A stretch of DNA of 18,828 nt from Elusimicrobiota bacterium (GTDB taxonomy: Bacteria; CG03). The position numbers were made by a program, and so were the translations under genes. This document shows, piece after piece, positions 15,216 through 18,828 of the stretch. A model generated the notes under the pieces. That model was given only the letters and a program-made list of their open reading frames with translations, had not been told where the DNA came from and did no database searches. The DNA is taken from assembly GCA_021161625.1 (NCBI GenBank), contig JAGHAG010000189.1, forward strand, positions 1-18,828, in the 5' to 3' direction. The stretch's first letter is position 1. Every line of letters starts with the position of its first letter.

Positions 15216-16026
15216 ACTTGTGTTTTTTTCTCTTCTCTTCATAAAGTCGGTCATCTGCTGTTTTTAAAAGTTCTTTAAATTCCTCACCATCGTCAGGGAA
15301 AACTGAAATCCCGAAACTTATTGAAACACCCTTTTTAAATTTCTCGGCTGAAAATGATTTTTCTTTTATTTTATTTTCTACCTCCTGAGCCACCTCTTTT
15401 GCCTTTTCAAAATCCCAGAACTCCACCACAACGAATTCATCTCCACCATATCTAAAAACATTTTTAGAATAATTTCTCAAAGTTCGCGCAACTTCATAAA
15501 GAACAGCATCTCCTGCAAGGTGTCCCATTGTATCGTTAAATTTTTTGAAAAAATCAATATCAAAAAAAATGAAAGAAAGTTTTTTCCCCTCTTCTTTTGC
15601 AATTTTTAAAAATTCCCTGCCCTTTTCTTCAAGAACATTACGTCTGAAAACACGGGTAAGTGAGTCATGCAAAGCATCTGTTTTTAATCTGTTGAAAGCA
15701 CCTATGTCAACAAAAGTTACCGCTTTTAAAATACCCTTTATGTTCATAAAATAATCCAGTGCTGCAACTCTGAAGCCCACATTTCTGCCGAGTTTTTCAC
15801 TTATCAAATACTTATGCCTCAAAATTTTATACCACAAATCCCTTGCTTCATTTTCTTCAAATTCAAAACCTGTAAGATATTTTAAGATGTGAAAATAAAA
15901 CTTTTCCTCAGTCGCTATTTTTTTAATATCAGGTTTCAGAAGTTTTTTTTCAGCATCTGCATCTTCTGAGAGAATTTCAATAACCTCTTCCTCAATACCT
16001 TCCATTTCTTTTTCATCGTCTCTCAT
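15208..16026 (-). CDS. GGDEF-domain protein (probable diguanylate cyclase)
   Basis: This 272-residue protein is predicted to make cyclic di-GMP from two GTP in the cytoplasm. The GGDEF motif is intact (YGGDEF, 194-198), and FFDIDFFKKFND (155-166) gives the metal-binding aspartates. The inhibitory RxxD site expected five residues before GGDEF is absent (NYSK there), so product inhibition by that route is unlikely. The first 110 residues are an acidic leader followed by a helical domain (about 44-110, with YLTGFEFEENEARDLWYK) of unknown role, probably the input or dimerisation part. There are no membrane segments. A GAGGAGAG ribosome binding site precedes the ATG. It overlaps the kinase gene downstream by 8 bp; why a c-di-GMP enzyme is coupled to a nucleoside kinase is not clear. 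Confidence 0.9.
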   Translation of the reverse strand: MRDDEKEMEGIEEEVIEILSEDADAEKKLLKPDIKKIATEEKFYFHILKYLTGFEFEENEARDLWYKILRHKYLISEKLGRNVGFRVAALDYFMNIKGILKAVTFVDIGAFNRLKTDALHDSLTRVFRRNVLEEKGREFLKIAKEEGKKLSFIFFDIDFFKKFNDTMGHLAGDAVLYEVARTLRNYSKNVFRYGGDEFVVVEFWDFEKAKEVAQEVENKIKEKSFSAEKFKKGVSISFGISVFPDDGEEFKELLKTADDRLYEEKRKKHKYE

Positions 16027-16050
16027 AATTCACTCTCCTCAAATTTTTTG

Positions 16051-16101
16051 TTGCTTTTTCCAAAAAATAATAATATAATTTTAGCAAATGAAATCATTCA
16101 A
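16051..16101. promoter_or_regulatory. Overlapping divergent promoters
   Basis: On the plus strand TTGCTT (16051-16056), 17 nt, then a perfect TATAAT (16074-16079) predict a start near 16086, only 2 nt before the ATG at 16088. On the minus strand TTGAAT (16101-16096), 18 nt, then TATATT (16077-16072) could drive the GGDEF-kinase pair. The two -10 boxes share the same AT-rich block, so polymerase binding one way should block the other. The plus-strand promoter is the stronger match. Confidence 0.5.
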
Positions 16102-17011
16102 AAGAATAATTTTTTTTGCTGTTTTCATTTTTTTTATCCCTTTTGTTTCAGCAAAAAGTAAATCTGTAAATTACAAAAAACCTCTTCTCAAAGTTTCTTT
16201 TATTGATGTAGGGCAGGGAGACAGTGAACTCATAATAACCCCAAGAGGCACGGTTATTCTTATAGACGGTGGCCCTGGAAGGTCTGAATGGAGTAACTGG
16301 GATGCAGGCGAAAAAGTGGTGGTGCCGTATCTCAAAAGCAAGGGTATAAAAAAAATTGACTATATTGTAATGTCTCATGCTCACCTTGACCACTGTGGAG
16401 GTTTAATTCCTGTGGTAAAAAAGTTCAAAGTTAAAAATTTTGTTGACCCCGGGCTTGATTATCCATCCTATATTTATGAGGAACTTCTTGACATAATTTC
16501 CAGGAAAAAAATAAATTACATTGAAGTCCGTGCAGGAGACCGTCCGAAATGGGACAAAGATTGCGGTATTCTAATTTTAAATCCGCCCAAAAAACTATTT
16601 AAAGGTGGGAGTGAGGCAAATGAAAATTCCATTGTCTTAAAACTTACATATAAAAAAATTTCTTTTCTTTTTACCGGAGATGCTGAAAGAAGGGCTGAAA
16701 GGTTTATAACTAAAAAGTTTAAAAAACAACTTCTTTCAACTGTTTTAAAGGTTGCACATCACGGGTCACAAACCTCCTCATCACAGACATTCCTCGACTG
16801 GACAATGCCCATTATTTCAATAATTGAGGTTGGCGCGCATAACAGATGGGGGCATCCTCATAAAGTTGTTTTGAAAAGATTGAAAGATTACGGATGCAGG
16901 GTTTTAAGAACAGACAAAGATGGAACAATAGAGATTATAACAGATGGCATAAATTATGAAGTGAAATTTCCAGATAAAGAGGATGTGAATTATGGAGAGG
17001 GCTATGAGTAA
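16088..17011 (+). CDS. Exported ComEC/Rec2-like metallo-beta-lactamase-fold protein
   Basis: A stand-alone 307-residue relative of the C-terminal hydrolase domain of the DNA-uptake protein ComEC. A signal peptide (about 1-22, ending FVSA) predicts export to the periplasm or beyond. The core starts VSFIDVGQGDSELI, then has the metal motif HAHLDH (H97, H99, D101, H102), GDAE with D198, HHGS (H224, H225) and a GHPHK segment. These match ComEC-type and related exported hydrolases. No membrane channel part is present. In ComEC this domain is thought to degrade the non-transported DNA strand; whether the present protein acts on nucleic acid is not known. No ribosome binding site is seen before the ATG, and the promoter position predicts a leaderless mRNA. 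It overlaps the amidohydrolase gene by 8 bp. Confidence 0.87.
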   Translation: MKSFKRIIFFAVFIFFIPFVSAKSKSVNYKKPLLKVSFIDVGQGDSELIITPRGTVILIDGGPGRSEWSNWDAGEKVVVPYLKSKGIKKIDYIVMSHAHLDHCGGLIPVVKKFKVKNFVDPGLDYPSYIYEELLDIISRKKINYIEVRAGDRPKWDKDCGILILNPPKKLFKGGSEANENSIVLKLTYKKISFLFTGDAERRAERFITKKFKKQLLSTVLKVAHHGSQTSSSQTFLDWTMPIISIIEVGAHNRWGHPHKVVLKRLKDYGCRVLRTDKDGTIEIITDGINYEVKFPDKEDVNYGEGYE

Positions 17012-18362
17012 AATTCTTTTAAAAAACATTTCCATTGTTGCAACAATGGATGATGAAAGGAAAATTTTAAAAAACACCGACATTCTCATAAATGAAAACA
17101 GAATTGAAAAAATTGCAAAAAACACTAAAGAAAAAGCCCAAATCCTCATTTCAGGTCAGGGCAAAGTTGCTCTTCCAGGTTTCATAAACACCCACCACCA
17201 CTTCTATCAAACAATGACAAGGGTTTTGAAAAAGGTTACTGATGCCAAACTTTTTGACTGGCTTTTGTATCTCTATGACATCTGGGCAAATCTCACTCCT
17301 GAATGGGTTGAAATATCAACAAAAATTGCAGTTGGAGAACTTTTGCTTTCAGGGTGCACAACCACCCTTGACCATTACTATGTTTATCCTGATAACAAAA
17401 ACAATTTCCTTGATATTGAAATTGAAACAGCAAATCAGTGCGGTATAAGGTTTCATCCCACACGGGGGGCAATGTCTCTTGACAGGGACAAAGGGGGGCT
17501 CCCACCCCGAAGAGTTGTTCAGGAAGAGGCAGAGATTTTAAAAGACCTTGAAAGGCTCATTCAGAAATATCATGACCCGAAAGATTTTTCAATGATAAGA
17601 ATTGTAAATGCTCCGTGTTCGCCTTTTTCTGTCACAAAGGAACTTTTAAAGGAAAGCATAAATTTTGCAAGAAAGAAAAAAATCACCTCACACACTCATC
17701 TTGCAGAAACTCTGGATGAGGAAAATTTCTGTATTGAAAAATTCGGGAAGACCCCTGTAAGGTATATGGAAGAAGTTGGCTGGCTTGGAGATGATGTTTT
17801 ATTTGCTCATTGCGTTCATCTTTCTGATGATGATATAAAACTTTTAGGAAAAACAAAATCCTGCGTTTCACACTGCCCCACTTCAAATCTTCGTCTGGGA
17901 AGTGGTATTGCTCCTATACGAAAACTCATTGATGCAGGGGCAACGGTCTCTATTGGCGTTGATGGGTCTGCATCAAATGATTCTTCAAATATGCTTCTTG
18001 AAATAAGGCAGTGTATGCTTGTTGCAAGAGTAAAGACAGGGGTTTCAAGCATGTCTGCAACCGATGCTCTGTGGCTTGCAACACGGGGAGGTGCAAAAGC
18101 ACTAAAAAGAGAAGATATTGGTGCTCTTGAACAAGGAAAAGCAGCAGATATTGTTCTTTTTGATATTGAAGACATTGCTTATGCAGGATGCGGTGATGTG
18201 GTAGAGGCTCTGGTTTTCTGCGGAAGAAATTTTACAGCAAATGATGTTATTGTAAATGGAAAATTGCTGGTTAAAAACAAAAAACTCCTGTTTTTAGATG
18301 AAAAAGAAATTTATCATAAAGCTAAGGAAATTTTTAAAAGAGACATCGCCCCCAATCTCTGA
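17004..18362 (+). CDS. Amidohydrolase, 8-oxoguanine/guanine deaminase-like
   Basis: A metal-dependent cytoplasmic deaminase of the TRZ/ATZ subgroup, 452 residues. Metal and catalytic residues are in place: NTHHHF with H64 and H66, HTHLAE with H232 and E235, FAHCVH with H269, and GVDGSASND with D320. SHCPTSNLRLGSG (289-301) is the subgroup's substrate loop. The GSASNDSSNMLLE stretch favours 8-oxoguanine deaminase or the related atrazine-type hydrolases over cytosine deaminase; the exact substrate is inferred. I start it at the ATG at 17004, with GGAGAGG just upstream; an in-frame ATG at 16992 is four codons earlier and contains that ribosome binding site. It overlaps the ComEC-like gene by 8 bp. 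One base less in the C5 run near 18349-18353 would join it to the next gene. Confidence 0.85.
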   Translation: MSKILLKNISIVATMDDERKILKNTDILINENRIEKIAKNTKEKAQILISGQGKVALPGFINTHHHFYQTMTRVLKKVTDAKLFDWLLYLYDIWANLTPEWVEISTKIAVGELLLSGCTTTLDHYYVYPDNKNNFLDIEIETANQCGIRFHPTRGAMSLDRDKGGLPPRRVVQEEAEILKDLERLIQKYHDPKDFSMIRIVNAPCSPFSVTKELLKESINFARKKKITSHTHLAETLDEENFCIEKFGKTPVRYMEEVGWLGDDVLFAHCVHLSDDDIKLLGKTKSCVSHCPTSNLRLGSGIAPIRKLIDAGATVSIGVDGSASNDSSNMLLEIRQCMLVARVKTGVSSMSATDALWLATRGGAKALKREDIGALEQGKAADIVLFDIEDIAYAGCGDVVEALVFCGRNFTANDVIVNGKLLVKNKKLLFLDEKEIYHKAKEIFKRDIAPNL

Positions 18363-18822
18363 AGCGGTTCTGGTTTCTGCAAGCCCAAGAAAAAAAGGCA
18401 GATGCATTGGAATATCAAAAGAAGTATCAAAACTTCTGAAAAAATCCCGAACCATAAAAATCTGTGACTACAAAATTTATCCCTGTGATGGATGTCTTCT
18501 GTGCAGAGAAGGAAAATGCAAATTTGATGATGATTTTCTTAAATTTGTGCAAGTTTTAAAAAAATTTAAAAATGTTGTTTTCATTTCGCCTGTGTATTTT
18601 TCACACCTGCCCTCACAGTTTAAAAAAATTATAGACAGATGCGAACTCTTCTGGGAAAGTGGAAAAAGACCTCTAAGCGGGAAAAATTTTTTCTTAATTC
18701 TAATCGGAGATGAGAAAAAAAATTTTATTAAAAATGTTCTTCCAACAATAAAGGCATTCTGTATAACAACAGGAATGAAATACAAAAAGTCAATTTATTT
18801 GCCAAAACCTATCAAACAGTAA
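18298..18822 (+). CDS. Flavodoxin-fold NAD(P)H-dependent oxidoreductase
   Basis: The recognisable domain starts near residue 22 with AVLVSASPRKKGRC, the FMN phosphate loop of the NADPH-dependent FMN reductase/iron-sulfur flavoprotein family. A cysteine cluster CDGCLLCREGKC (about 63-74) recalls the family's CxxC-type motifs, and FISPVYFSHLPSQFKKIIDR (about 95-114) is the typical flavin-binding segment. The frame has 174 residues, somewhat short for the family, and ends at the window edge with a true TAA. The only in-frame ATG lies 65 bp inside the amidohydrolase gene, and no clear ribosome binding site goes with it. The extra 21 residues are basic and unlike the family's N-terminus, so either the start is non-standard or the domain is made as a fusion with the amidohydrolase. 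Confidence 0.7.
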   Translation: MKKKFIIKLRKFLKETSPPISEAVLVSASPRKKGRCIGISKEVSKLLKKSRTIKICDYKIYPCDGCLLCREGKCKFDDDFLKFVQVLKKFKNVVFISPVYFSHLPSQFKKIIDRCELFWESGKRPLSGKNFFLILIGDEKKNFIKNVLPTIKAFCITTGMKYKKSIYLPKPIKQ

Positions 18823-18828
18823 AAAGAC

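Noticed and set aside
15216..15254. Upstream start of the kinase gene at 15254
   Set aside because: It would overlap the GGDEF gene by 47 bp; the ATG at 15215 gives an 8-bp overlap and the protein start MNKRILIPIKNG looks natural.
17816..18175. Minus-strand open frame of 119 codons opposite the amidohydrolase
   Set aside because: It mirrors conserved catalytic coding sequence on the other strand and shows no recognisable motif.

Overview
The window is AT-rich bacterial DNA, densely packed with genes. It suggests a Gram-negative organism: there is an outer-membrane PorV/PorQ-like protein, and a very large secreted protein ends in a FlgD-like/type IX-like C-terminal domain. It also carries an LL-diaminopimelate aminotransferase. 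Together these fit an uncultivated lineage of the Cloacimonadota/WOR-3/Elusimicrobiota/Omnitrophota kind. That placement is inference; no marker gene here fixes the phylum.

Left part (1-6960, minus strand). A five-gene block reads hisS - thrC - dapL - folK - panC with overlaps of 4-7 bp or a 2-bp gap, and looks like one operon for histidyl-tRNA charging, threonine, lysine/cell wall, folate and pantothenate. It ends in a run of degenerate 7-bp repeats at the window edge. Its leader (5058-5153) has an unusual structure: a 10-bp hairpin lies between a good Shine-Dalgarno sequence and the hisS start, and a 12-bp long-range inverted repeat ends at the start codon. Upstream is thiM-thiE, preceded by a sigma70-like promoter and a clear TPP riboswitch whose expression platform appears to hide the thiM ribosome binding site in a GAAA-capped hairpin.

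Centre (7053-13707, plus strand). A 1372-residue secreted protein carries four intact HKD (phospholipase D/nuclease) motifs as two pairs. The pairs are separated by a fibronectin-III-like region and two lamin-tail-like domains, and the protein ends in a FlgD-like/T9SS-like domain. It overlaps by 4 bp with a PorV/PorQ-like outer-membrane protein. The pair looks like an exported nuclease and a partner for its secretion or surface display, and is the most distinctive part of the window. A sodium:neurotransmitter-symporter family transporter with its own promoter follows, and it meets a minus-strand gene tail to tail.

Right part (13701-18828). On the minus strand, a GGDEF protein overlaps a uridine-kinase-like protein with a threonyl-tRNA-synthetase-like N-terminal half. 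Divergent from them, on the plus strand, are an exported ComEC-like metallo-beta-lactamase-fold protein, an 8-oxoguanine/guanine-deaminase-like amidohydrolase and a flavodoxin-fold oxidoreductase, all overlapping. One base fewer in a C5 run would fuse the last two. The ComEC-like gene, and possibly the PLD gene, have promoters placed so close to the ATG that a leaderless transcript is predicted. Several products could act in using external nucleic acids (secreted nuclease, ComEC-like protein, nucleoside kinase, purine deaminase), but that link is a hypothesis.
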